Source: Candidatus Nanohalarchaeota archaeon (lineage in GTDB: Archaea > EX4484-52 > B79-G9). From it: DNA of 16,082 bases. Shown in pieces: positions 7,598 to 13,815 of the stretch. The notes under the pieces are model-generated. The model saw only the letters and a program-made list of their open reading frames with translations, made no database searches and was not told the DNA's origin. Position 1 is the stretch's first letter, and each line of letters begins with the position of its first letter. Location: positions 1-16,082 of the forward strand of contig JAFCBW010000009.1 in the NCBI GenBank assembly GCA_017610525.1, given 5' to 3'. The position numbers and the translations under genes were made by a program.

Positions 7598-7780
7598 ATG
7601 TCTGAAAAAGCATGCAAGATATGCCGTAGAATTACAGAAGAAAAAGAATGTGAAGTCTGCAAGAACAAAGAACTTACAAGGAACTGGAAAGGCGTATTCA
7701 TTGTATATGACCCGGAATCTGTAATGGGTATAAAAGCAGAATGCACTGTACCCGGAAGATATGCTTTGCAGATATTCTAA
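7598..7780 (+). CDS. spt4: Transcription elongation factor Spt4 (RpoE'')
   Basis: This 60-aa protein is the archaeal Spt4, partner of Spt5/NusG, which closes the RNA polymerase clamp and raises processivity. Two CxxC knuckles (C6-C9 and C18-C21) form the zinc site; NWKGVFIVYDPE and the closing TVPGRYALQIF are family signatures. Length is normal. The start ATG at 7598 is preceded by GTGAT, which overlaps the rpo7 stop, so translation is probably coupled. It overlaps the beginning of an upstream-extended S24e frame, but the real S24e start lies just past its stop. Confidence 0.93.
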   Translation: MSEKACKICRRITEEKECEVCKNKELTRNWKGVFIVYDPESVMGIKAECTVPGRYALQIF

Positions 7781-7802
7781 TAATGAACAGGGATTGATGT
7801 AT

Positions 7803-8285
7803 ATGGAAATAAACATAATTGATGACAAAAAAAACCCTCTTCTTTCAAGAAGAGAGATAATCTGTATGGTTACAAAAAAAGGAACCACGCCAAGCAAGAA
7901 TGACATTGCCACAGAAGTTACCAACGAACTTAAACTCAAAAAAGAGTGCGTTTTCGTTGACAGGGTTTACCAGAAATATGGAAGGCCGACAAGTGAAGTA
8001 CATGTAAGAGTGTACGACAAAAAAGAATTAGTACCGGGATACGAAAAACCAAAGAAAGACGCAGACAGCGCTGAAGCTAAAAAAGAAGGCGAAAGCAAAG
8101 CACCAGAAAAAGCAAAAGAGGCGCCTGAAAAGAAAGAAGAAGTGAAAGAGGAAAAAACCCCTGATGCTGAAAAGAAAGAAGAAGTGAAGGAAGAGAAAAA
8201 AGAGGAGCCAAAAAAAGAAGAAAAGGCACCAGACACAGAAAAAAAAGAAGAAGCATCAAAAACAGATGATACTAAAAAAGAATAA
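7803..8285 (+). CDS. rps24e: Ribosomal protein S24e with Lys/Glu-rich tail
   Basis: This 160-aa small-subunit protein has a complete S24e core in about residues 1-83 (MEINIIDDKKNPLLSRREI, GTTPSKNDIATEV, VFVDRVYQKYGRPTSEVHVRVYD). Archaeal S24e is usually about 100 aa. The remaining roughly 75 residues are a low-complexity chain of Lys, Glu, Ala and Pro with repeated EKKEEVKEEK units, expected to be disordered and exposed. The frame is open upstream through the Spt4 gene, but the ATG at 7803 (or 7797, two codons earlier) begins the conserved core; GGGATTGATG just upstream may act as ribosome binding site. It belongs to the rpo7-spt4-rps24e-rps27ae operon and its stop lies 4 nt before the next frame. 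Confidence 0.94.
   Translation: MEINIIDDKKNPLLSRREIICMVTKKGTTPSKNDIATEVTNELKLKKECVFVDRVYQKYGRPTSEVHVRVYDKKELVPGYEKPKKDADSAEAKKEGESKAPEKAKEAPEKKEEVKEEKTPDAEKKEEVKEEKKEEPKKEEKAPDTEKKEEASKTDDTKKE
7837..7854. repeat. Inverted repeat within the rps24e start region
   Basis: CTCTTCTT and AAGAAGAG are separated by two bases about 34 nt into rps24e. In RNA this can form a 7-8 bp hairpin. It lies in the coding sequence for NPLLSRRE and could be chance or could influence early translation. Confidence 0.4.
8125..8188 (+). repeat. 22-nt direct repeat in the S24e tail
   Basis: An identical 22-nt unit coding for EKKEEVK occurs at 8125-8146 and 8167-8188, a 42-nt (14-codon) period. The in-frame spacing suggests that the charged tail grew by tandem duplication or slippage. 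Confidence 0.75.
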
Positions 8286-8289
8286 CTAG

Positions 8290-8484
8290 GTGAATATTAT
8301 CGCAAAAAAAGCAAAAAGTAAAGGGCGCGGAAAAAGTCCACAATTATGGAAAAACTACGACATCAAAGACGGTCGCGCTGTTCTGAAGAACAAAAAGTGT
8401 CCGAAATGCAAGAAACTGCTCGCAAACATGAAAAACAGGATATACTGCGGCGGATGCGGATACACTGAAATCAAGAAGGTATAA
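8290..8484 (+). CDS. rps27ae: Ribosomal protein S27ae
   Basis: This protein of about 64 aa is the small-subunit zinc-ribbon protein S27ae. It has a basic N-terminus, the block SPQLWKNYDIKDGRAVLKNKKCPKC, and YCGGCGYTEIKK, giving a CxxC-CxxC zinc site. In archaea it occurs without the ubiquitin fused in eukaryotes. It directly follows rps24e, the conserved archaeal pairing. The start is uncertain: GTG at 8290 is the only standard start codon before the conserved block, yet it lies inside a good GGTGA ribosome binding site (8289-8293) that would best serve ATT at 8296 or ATC at 8299. The product differs by only two or three residues whichever is used. Confidence 0.93.
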   Translation: MNIIAKKAKSKGRGKSPQLWKNYDIKDGRAVLKNKKCPKCKKLLANMKNRIYCGGCGYTEIKKV

Positions 8485-8548
8485 GTTATATTCAGTTCCT
8501 TTATGTCAACAACCATCCAAATATACCCATCGACACATTCTATAGCAT

Positions 8549-8556
8549 ATTATATA
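8549..8556 (+). promoter_or_regulatory. TATA-like box upstream of small orphan gene
   Basis: ATTATATA lies in the 132-bp gap after rps27ae, 60 nt before the ATG at 8617. It predicts a start near 8581 and a leader of about 36 nt with a weak GGTTAG element. Nothing else was recognised in the gap. Confidence 0.4.
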
Positions 8557-8616
8557 GAAAAGCATCAACTCAAATTAATTAGTATCTTCACAATACACCA
8601 TATCGGTTAGATTATA

Positions 8617-8868
8617 ATGACTACGCCAAGAATAATTTCCTCAAATGACTGCCAGCACCACACCCCCTGGTACATTGAAAAAGTAGACCACACACAAAGC
8701 ACAGGACACTCTTTTGGGATTAGCGATACAGAGACCTTGTATCAAGCTGCAGTTAACAATGCGCTTAAAAATGCAACCGCCAATACAGATTTCGCAGTAG
8801 TATCTGACGTAACACAGATACCCGGTTATTGCAAAGTTTCCCTGAATCTCTACAGAAAATCATCATAA
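8617..8868 (+). CDS. Small orphan protein, alpha/beta
   Basis: This 83-aa protein is not recognised. The second half has a clear helix (TLYQAAVNNALKNATANT) followed by two likely strands (DFAVVSDVTQI and CKVSLNLYRK), a pattern seen in small ligand-binding or assembly domains such as dodecins and YbjQ-like proteins, but I see no diagnostic motif for either. The N-terminus is polar and rich in His, Thr and Ser (CQHHTPWYIEKVDHTQ). There is no signal peptide or membrane segment. It sits between the rpo7-ribosomal operon and kae1 on the same strand, with a possible promoter of its own. Frame length and the strand-like periodicity make it a plausible gene. Confidence 0.6.
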   Translation: MTTPRIISSNDCQHHTPWYIEKVDHTQSTGHSFGISDTETLYQAAVNNALKNATANTDFAVVSDVTQIPGYCKVSLNLYRKSS

Positions 8869-8899
8869 CCAAATTCAGAATAACGACACAGAACCAAAC

Positions 8900-8907
8900 A
8901 ATATAAA
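8900..8907 (+). promoter_or_regulatory. TATA-like box for kae1
   Basis: AATATAAA ends 24 nt before the kae1 ATG at 8931, and no ribosome binding site is present between them. This is the leaderless arrangement also seen for gpmI and the metallo-hydrolase gene. Confidence 0.6.
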
Positions 8908-8930
8908 CCTATCCATCCATAAAAAAACAC

Positions 8931-9887
8931 ATGCTATCACTAGGAATCGAAGGAACCGCCCACACATTAGGCATAGGCATCATAGACGACAAAGGAAACA
9001 TCCTCTCAGACGTCAAATCAAGCTTCTTCCCACCCAAGGGCATCCACCCAAGAGAAGCAGCAGAACACCACGCAGAAGCTGCGCCAAAACTACTGAAAGA
9101 AGCCCTCAATGAAGCCAAAATCAACCCGGAAGACCTAGACATCATCTCATTCTCACAAGGACCCGGACTCCCACCCTGCCTGCGCATCACAGCAACATTC
9201 GCAAGAGCCCTGTCTCTAAAACTCAAAAAACCGCTTGTTGGCGTAAACCACTGCATATCACACATTGACATCGCAAAACTCCTGACAAGCGCAAAAGACC
9301 CAATCGTCCTCTACGTCTCCGGCGGCAACTCACAGGTCATAGGATTCAGCTGCAACAAATACCGCGTATTCGGAGAAACACTCGACATCGCCATAGGAAA
9401 CGCAATAGACAAATTCGCAAGAGAATGCGACCTCGGATTCCCCGGCGGTCCCATAATTGAAAAACTCGCAAAAAAAGGCAGATACATCAAACTCCCATAC
9501 ACAGTAAAAGGCATGGACTTCTCTTATTCAGGACTGGTCACAGACGTCACAAGAAGACACAACTCAGGCGCAAAACTTGAAGACCTCTGCTTCTCCTTCC
9601 AGGAACACGCCTTTGCAATGCTCATAGAAGCAACAGAAAGAGCACTCGCACACACAGAAAAGCAGGAAGTCCTCATCACAGGCGGCGTCGCCGCAAACAA
9701 CAGGTTCAAAGAAATGCTCTCTGACATGTGCAAAGAAAGAGACGCAAAATACTTCGCATGCCCCATGAAATACGCAGGCGACAACGGCACAATGATAGCA
9801 TGGAGCGGAATCCTGAACTACAGAAACAAAAAAACACTAGACATCAAAGACAGCAAAATATTGCCCAAATGGCGCGTCGACGACTGA
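8931..9887 (+). CDS. kae1: KEOPS complex tRNA threonylcarbamoyltransferase Kae1
   Basis: This 318-aa ASKHA-fold enzyme transfers the threonylcarbamoyl group from threonylcarbamoyl-AMP to A37 of ANN-decoding tRNAs (t6A), together with Bud32, Cgi121 and Pcc1. The metal ligands are H107 and H111 in NHCISH, and D284 in YAGDNGTMIAWSG. Other signatures are GIEGTAHTLGIGI at the start, SQGPGLPPCLR, YVSGGNSQVI (128-137), GETLDIAIGNAIDKFAR and ITGGVAANNRF. Length is that of a stand-alone Kae1; there is no fused Bud32 kinase as in many euryarchaea, and no bud32 gene in this window. Its place downstream of rps24e-rps27ae is the conserved archaeal neighbourhood. Transcription appears leaderless. Confidence 0.96.
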   Translation: MLSLGIEGTAHTLGIGIIDDKGNILSDVKSSFFPPKGIHPREAAEHHAEAAPKLLKEALNEAKINPEDLDIISFSQGPGLPPCLRITATFARALSLKLKKPLVGVNHCISHIDIAKLLTSAKDPIVLYVSGGNSQVIGFSCNKYRVFGETLDIAIGNAIDKFARECDLGFPGGPIIEKLAKKGRYIKLPYTVKGMDFSYSGLVTDVTRRHNSGAKLEDLCFSFQEHAFAMLIEATERALAHTEKQEVLITGGVAANNRFKEMLSDMCKERDAKYFACPMKYAGDNGTMIAWSGILNYRNKKTLDIKDSKILPKWRVDD

Positions 9888-9901
9888 CAGAATAGATTCT
9901 G
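9888..9901. terminator. Short palindrome between convergent genes
   Basis: CAGAAT-AG-ATTCTG directly follows the kae1 stop in the 37-bp gap before the converging methyltransferase gene. A 6-bp arm with a 2-nt centre is weak and no T-run follows, so a termination role is only suggested. Confidence 0.25.
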
Positions 9902-9924
9902 CCTAAAATTCAGAACCTCAACCA

Positions 9925-10545
9925 TCACTCATACTCCCCTTTCTTATACATAAAAACCGTAAAATCATGCGGCAGGTACGTATGATCAAACTTAAGATTA
10001 CGCGTCACAGTAGCGCAATAACGCAGCACCTCAAACGGATCAAAATAGTATGTATGCTCCGTCTTCTTATCCTCATCACCTAAAACACTCGTCATATTAA
10101 AAGCGACACCGATATTCGCAATCTCATAAGCTTTCCTTATCAACTTCTTTGCTATATCCTCAGTATGAGGAGTCCGAAGATTAAGCGGACCGCACATAAC
10201 AACATAATCAAAAGACAACTTCTCAGTACACGTAAGAACATCAAGCACCTTAAATTCAGTATTATCCAATACAGTAGTGTTCTTTGCAATATCGATCATC
10301 TTTGGAACAACATCAGTACCAAGATATTTCTTATACTTTACACCACTCTCAATTACCTTCGGCGCAAAATCACCTCTGCCGCAGCCGATATCCAAAATAG
10401 TCTTGCCATTCATATCACCGACCTTAAAAAGCGCATTAAAACGCAAATCCTGTGACAACTCACTGCCATAGCCCATAATACCAATACCCGGTCTGTCCTT
10501 TATCCATTTATCATAATTCTTAATTACAAATTCTGTATGCATCAT
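9925..10545 (-). CDS. SAM-dependent methyltransferase, class I
   Basis: This 206-aa Rossmann-fold methyltransferase has motif I ILDIGCGRGDF, the acidic end of the second strand LGTD, and a core FKVLDVLTC then FDYVVMCGPLNLRT. The closing part (GVAFNMTS, YYFDPFEVLRYC, HTYLPHDFTVFMYKK) is characteristic of a small-molecule methyltransferase group common in surface-glycan gene clusters. The acceptor cannot be read from sequence. It is the last gene of the operon, 28 nt after the BshC-like gene, with GGGG upstream of the ATG at 10545 (a second ATG follows at once). Its position after a PIG-L/BshC pair suggests methylation of the product, as in N-methyl-bacillithiol made by green sulfur bacteria; this is inference. 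Confidence 0.85.
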   Translation of the reverse strand: MMHTEFVIKNYDKWIKDRPGIGIMGYGSELSQDLRFNALFKVGDMNGKTILDIGCGRGDFAPKVIESGVKYKKYLGTDVVPKMIDIAKNTTVLDNTEFKVLDVLTCTEKLSFDYVVMCGPLNLRTPHTEDIAKKLIRKAYEIANIGVAFNMTSVLGDEDKKTEHTYYFDPFEVLRYCATVTRNLKFDHTYLPHDFTVFMYKKGEYE

Positions 10546-10573
10546 ATTTATTACCCCTATATCTATAAACTCA

Positions 10574-12229
10574 TCATGGCTTCGACAACACCGAATCTAA
10601 ATCGATATCATCTGTCAGACTGCCATTATCAATCAAATGCTTATGCCATTGATTACCGGTACTTTCAAGCCCGATGTTTATCGCATAATCCATTATAGAA
10701 GATATAACAGATTCCGCGCTTTTGACCTTCTTCAGGGAAGACAACTTTCTTGCAAGCGCTCGCACATCACAACTCTTGCGGATATTGTTCTTCTCTGCAA
10801 TCAACTTACTGCGCTCATGCCCTGAATCCGCGCGCTTTATTAACACATCAATCGCATTCATCTTGTCATTCACCGAACTCATCTCATCCTCTACACCCTC
10901 AATAGTCTCATCAACAGTAAGCCCACGACACACGCTTTTTTTGTATAGTTCACACGACAGCTGGGCAAACCCAGAGTAATTCTCCCTTGGCCGCCATATC
11001 GCAATAGGTGGAAAATTCGTACGCATCTCACCTGCAATATATCTTGCATCTTTCAGGTAGCATTTGCCTGCAAGCGCACCCCCCACATACATATTCACCG
11101 CAAGCCCTTCAAAAAATACAAGCGTCATCGGTCTTGCTCTCGCAGATATATTCTTCGAAATCTTTGAAAAATCACGGGACAACATGCCTTTATCAAACGA
11201 AAACGCATGTACTTTGCCGCATGCCGGACACCGGCCAGACAACATCAGCTTACCCTTATCCTCCATAATCTCAAGCTCAACCTTGCCAAGACACTCGCAA
11301 TGATACCAGAAAGGAGCTATCTTCATCGCCTCTCTTGCAGCATTGACATTATTAAGACATGCACGATATTTTTCATGATTTTCAAGCAGATACAGGAACT
11401 CATTATCGAAAATTTGTTGACAATCAGTAAAAAGTGCGAAAAGAGTACTATGATTAAAGTAATTATTAGTTATTTTTGAGAGCATAATTGCATTGAACTC
11501 TGCAAAATTACGCGCAGATTCATTTGAACTATTAACAACATCAACAAATTCTTCATAATTACGAAAAAGAGACTCTTTGTTTTCAGAAGCAATAGCATAG
11601 CCATAACTCTCAACTAAATTCATACAAAGTTTCATCCATTCCTCTGTATCTGTCCTCCACTTCGCGATATCAGACCACGCTGGCTTCGGGACCGCAGCAT
11701 GAATTTTCTTCTCATACCCCTTCTTCAACGGATACGACAACTCAAAAATACCATTCTTATGAAAAATACTCGGCAATTGCGTCATTTTCAGCCAAGGCCA
11801 CGACGAGGCAATATCCTGATTGGCTATGCCATAAAATTCAACTACCTCAACACCACTCATCTTTTTCAGCTTCTCTTTTACAGCATGCATAAGCGTAGTT
11901 TTCCTCACGACCCCCGAATACGGCATAAAATTAGTCTGGTGCGCAGTCATCAGAAATACACATTCCTCCTTGCTGCGCAGGACATCAAGCTTCTGCTGAA
12001 CCCCGGGTGTCAGCGTACCGGAAGTCCTGTGGAACTTCTCGATATGCTGTGCAAGTTTTTTCCTGTTTGTAAGCACCCGCCTCTTCCATGCAGAATCCGA
12101 ATCCCCTCTTTTCTTGGTATTAAGATAAGATCCATACACTGCATCAGCCAATTGGTCTACAGTCTCATAAGCAGAAGTTATTGAACATACATCCATAGCA
12201 TCACAGTTTTTTTTCAGGAAATCCCTCAT
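10574..12229 (-). CDS. BshC-like cysteine-adding enzyme homologue
   Basis: This 551-aa protein resembles bacillithiol synthase BshC (about 540 aa), which joins L-cysteine to glucosamine-malate. The match is by order and pattern: FLMTAHQTNFMPYSGVVRK (93-110) stands where BshC has VxGQQxGLxxGPxYTIYK; EFYGIANQDI (131-140) replaces FWxAxEDHD; ARPMTLVFFEGLAVNMYVGG (364-383) and FPPIAIWRPR (406-415) match the RPxxQxxLxPTxAYxxGPGE and MPxxxPR region; and the C-terminal 438-510 is helical and charged like the BshC coiled coil. A zinc-ribbon-like HCEC...CPAC set (C311, C313, C334, C337) sits in the middle. The replaced GQQ and EDHD residues make a changed substrate or reaction likely. It overlaps the PIG-L gene by 29 nt; a second possible start is ATG at 12196. 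Confidence 0.72.
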   Translation of the reverse strand: MRDFLKKNCDAMDVCSITSAYETVDQLADAVYGSYLNTKKRGDSDSAWKRRVLTNRKKLAQHIEKFHRTSGTLTPGVQQKLDVLRSKEECVFLMTAHQTNFMPYSGVVRKTTLMHAVKEKLKKMSGVEVVEFYGIANQDIASSWPWLKMTQLPSIFHKNGIFELSYPLKKGYEKKIHAAVPKPAWSDIAKWRTDTEEWMKLCMNLVESYGYAIASENKESLFRNYEEFVDVVNSSNESARNFAEFNAIMLSKITNNYFNHSTLFALFTDCQQIFDNEFLYLLENHEKYRACLNNVNAAREAMKIAPFWYHCECLGKVELEIMEDKGKLMLSGRCPACGKVHAFSFDKGMLSRDFSKISKNISARARPMTLVFFEGLAVNMYVGGALAGKCYLKDARYIAGEMRTNFPPIAIWRPRENYSGFAQLSCELYKKSVCRGLTVDETIEGVEDEMSSVNDKMNAIDVLIKRADSGHERSKLIAEKNNIRKSCDVRALARKLSSLKKVKSAESVISSIMDYAINIGLESTGNQWHKHLIDNGSLTDDIDLDSVLSKP

Positions 12230-12857
12230 TCACAAGCTTGCTTACCTCAAAACACTCAGCATACTTCGCACGCATCTGATATCCCCTATACTGCGCGCGC
12301 GCAACTATTGCACCAATTATATCCTCAGTATATTTCTCAATCTGCGATTCATGAGCACGAACAGCATCCATTTTTTTGTCCATGTACTCACTCACGTCTA
12401 TATACACCTGTGGCTTAAAACCAGAAAAGCATGACGAATGTGGAATACCTTCCTCCCACATAAGCACCCTTTTTGCGCACCTTGCAGCTGCAAGAACAGA
12501 CCCGCTCACTCTCCGGTGATCCTGATTCGTATGGCTGTACCAATGCGTATACACAGTATCAATACCATGATTATTAATAATTGACTCAAGCTCAGAAATT
12601 ATCTCGTGGTTGCATGGTATATCAAGTGCCTTGTAATTAAGGATATAGAGCTTTGCACCAATTATAGATGCTGCCTTTTTTGCTTCAGATACAGCATTCT
12701 CCCGGCTCCTTATAAGTTCATTGTTGTGATTTATCGTCGCGCCATCCGACACAGACACCATCACAACCTCATCCCCCTGCGCAATGTGTTTCAACAGAGT
12801 ACCTGCACAATTGAACTCTATATCATCGGGATGCGCGCATATTGCAATTACATTCAT
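12201..12857 (-). CDS. PIG-L/LmbE family N-deacetylase (BshB-like)
   Basis: This 218-aa zinc hydrolase belongs to the LmbE/PIG-L family, which removes acetyl from N-acetylglucosamine in GPI anchors, mycothiol (MshB) and bacillithiol (BshB). The zinc and catalytic motif AHPDD is at residues 8-12, followed by CAGTLL, VSVSDGA and the distal HWYSHTNQDHRRV with H114 as third ligand. Length is that of BshB. The ATG at 12857 has a strong GGAGG site, both inside the 3' end of the epimerase gene, giving a 35-nt overlap; the gene itself overlaps the BshC-like gene by 29 nt. Such coupling with a BshC homologue suggests that it exposes the amine which that enzyme then acylates. The real substrate may be a nucleotide sugar, a glycan or a small glycoside. 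Confidence 0.92.
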   Translation of the reverse strand: MNVIAICAHPDDIEFNCAGTLLKHIAQGDEVVMVSVSDGATINHNNELIRSRENAVSEAKKAASIIGAKLYILNYKALDIPCNHEIISELESIINNHGIDTVYTHWYSHTNQDHRRVSGSVLAAARCAKRVLMWEEGIPHSSCFSGFKPQVYIDVSEYMDKKMDAVRAHESQIEKYTEDIIGAIVARAQYRGYQMRAKYAECFEVSKLVNEGFPEKKL

Positions 12858-13815
12858 TTAAATTCCTCCTATAGCTATTGATTGTCTCCAGAAGCCCGGT
12901 GTTTATATTGTATCTGGGCTCCCAGTCAGTTAATTTTCTGATTTTCGCGTTATCACTTAATTTGCTTTCTATATCAGTAGGACGCCTTATCGGCACATGC
13001 ATTATCACCGAATCAGAACCTGAAAGTTTTATTATAGTTTCAGCAATGTTTTTAATACTCGTACACTTGCCGGAACCAATATTATATACTCCCCTAAGCT
13101 CACTTTCAGTAAGTTTTATTGTAGCATCAACCGTATCATCTATATACATAAAGTCACGCAACTGGTCGCCAGGCCCATAAATTTTTATCGGCTCATTACT
13201 GAGGGCCTGCACCACCATATTAGGAATCACATAGCCATTGAAACTCTGGGATTTGCCATATACATTAAAATACCTTGCAGCCACACAGCTAATCCTTCCC
13301 TCACCATCATATTGTTCACACATCTTTTCGCACTCATATTTTGCCATTCCATAGTTTGTATTTGGCATTATAGAATCACTCTCTTTCATAGGCAAGTCAC
13401 GGGAAGAGTACTTGCCATAGCATTCAGATGATGATGCCAAAAAGAATCGTTTAACCTTATGCTGCATACACTTTTCAATAAGCATCTTCGTACCGTTGAC
13501 CTCAACATCCCATGTCTCTTTCGGCATAGACATAACGCGATCAACACCGACAACAGCCGCCAGGTGATAAACAGTAGTTATGCCAGACAGCACTTCATCC
13601 AGGATTTTCTCATCCCGTACATCACCATTTACTACATCAAGCTTCTTTGCATCTGTAGAGACAGGAATAAAACGATCTGCCTTACCAACAGAAAAATTGT
13701 CAAGAATGACAATGTGGACATTGTCCTTTGCCTCCAGCAGTTTCCGTACCACATGGGACCCGATAAACCCAGCTCCACCGGTCACCAGTATTTTCTCTTT
13801 AATTGTTGCGTTCAT
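12823..13815 (-). CDS. NAD-dependent sugar epimerase/dehydratase (extended SDR)
   Basis: This 330-aa nucleotide-sugar enzyme has the cofactor loop GGAGFIGS at residues 13-20, DNFSVGK, the NAD-binding VYHLAAVVGVD, the catalytic Ser segment SSSECYGK and the catalytic YGMAK, with later RYFNVYG, DFMYIDD and VYNIGSG. This set fits UDP-hexose or UDP-HexNAc 4-epimerases and UDP-glucuronate decarboxylases; the exact reaction is not clear. The frame is open to an ATG at 13920, but the ATG at 13815 is chosen because it forms an ATGA overlap with the stop of the glycosyltransferase, has a GGAG site just upstream, and places the Rossmann loop normally. It belongs to the minus-strand glycan operon. Confidence 0.9.
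   Translation of the reverse strand: MNATIKEKILVTGGAGFIGSHVVRKLLEAKDNVHIVILDNFSVGKADRFIPVSTDAKKLDVVNGDVRDEKILDEVLSGITTVYHLAAVVGVDRVMSMPKETWDVEVNGTKMLIEKCMQHKVKRFFLASSSECYGKYSSRDLPMKESDSIMPNTNYGMAKYECEKMCEQYDGEGRISCVAARYFNVYGKSQSFNGYVIPNMVVQALSNEPIKIYGPGDQLRDFMYIDDTVDATIKLTESELRGVYNIGSGKCTSIKNIAETIIKLSGSDSVIMHVPIRRPTDIESKLSDNAKIRKLTDWEPRYNINTGLLETINSYRRNLNECNCNMRASR

Noticed and set aside
7364..7939. A 191-aa Phe/Ser-rich hydrophobic minus-strand frame opposite rpo7, spt4 and rps24e.
   Set aside because: It is the complement of Lys/Glu-rich coding sequence, which yields Phe-, Leu- and Ser-rich false membrane proteins.
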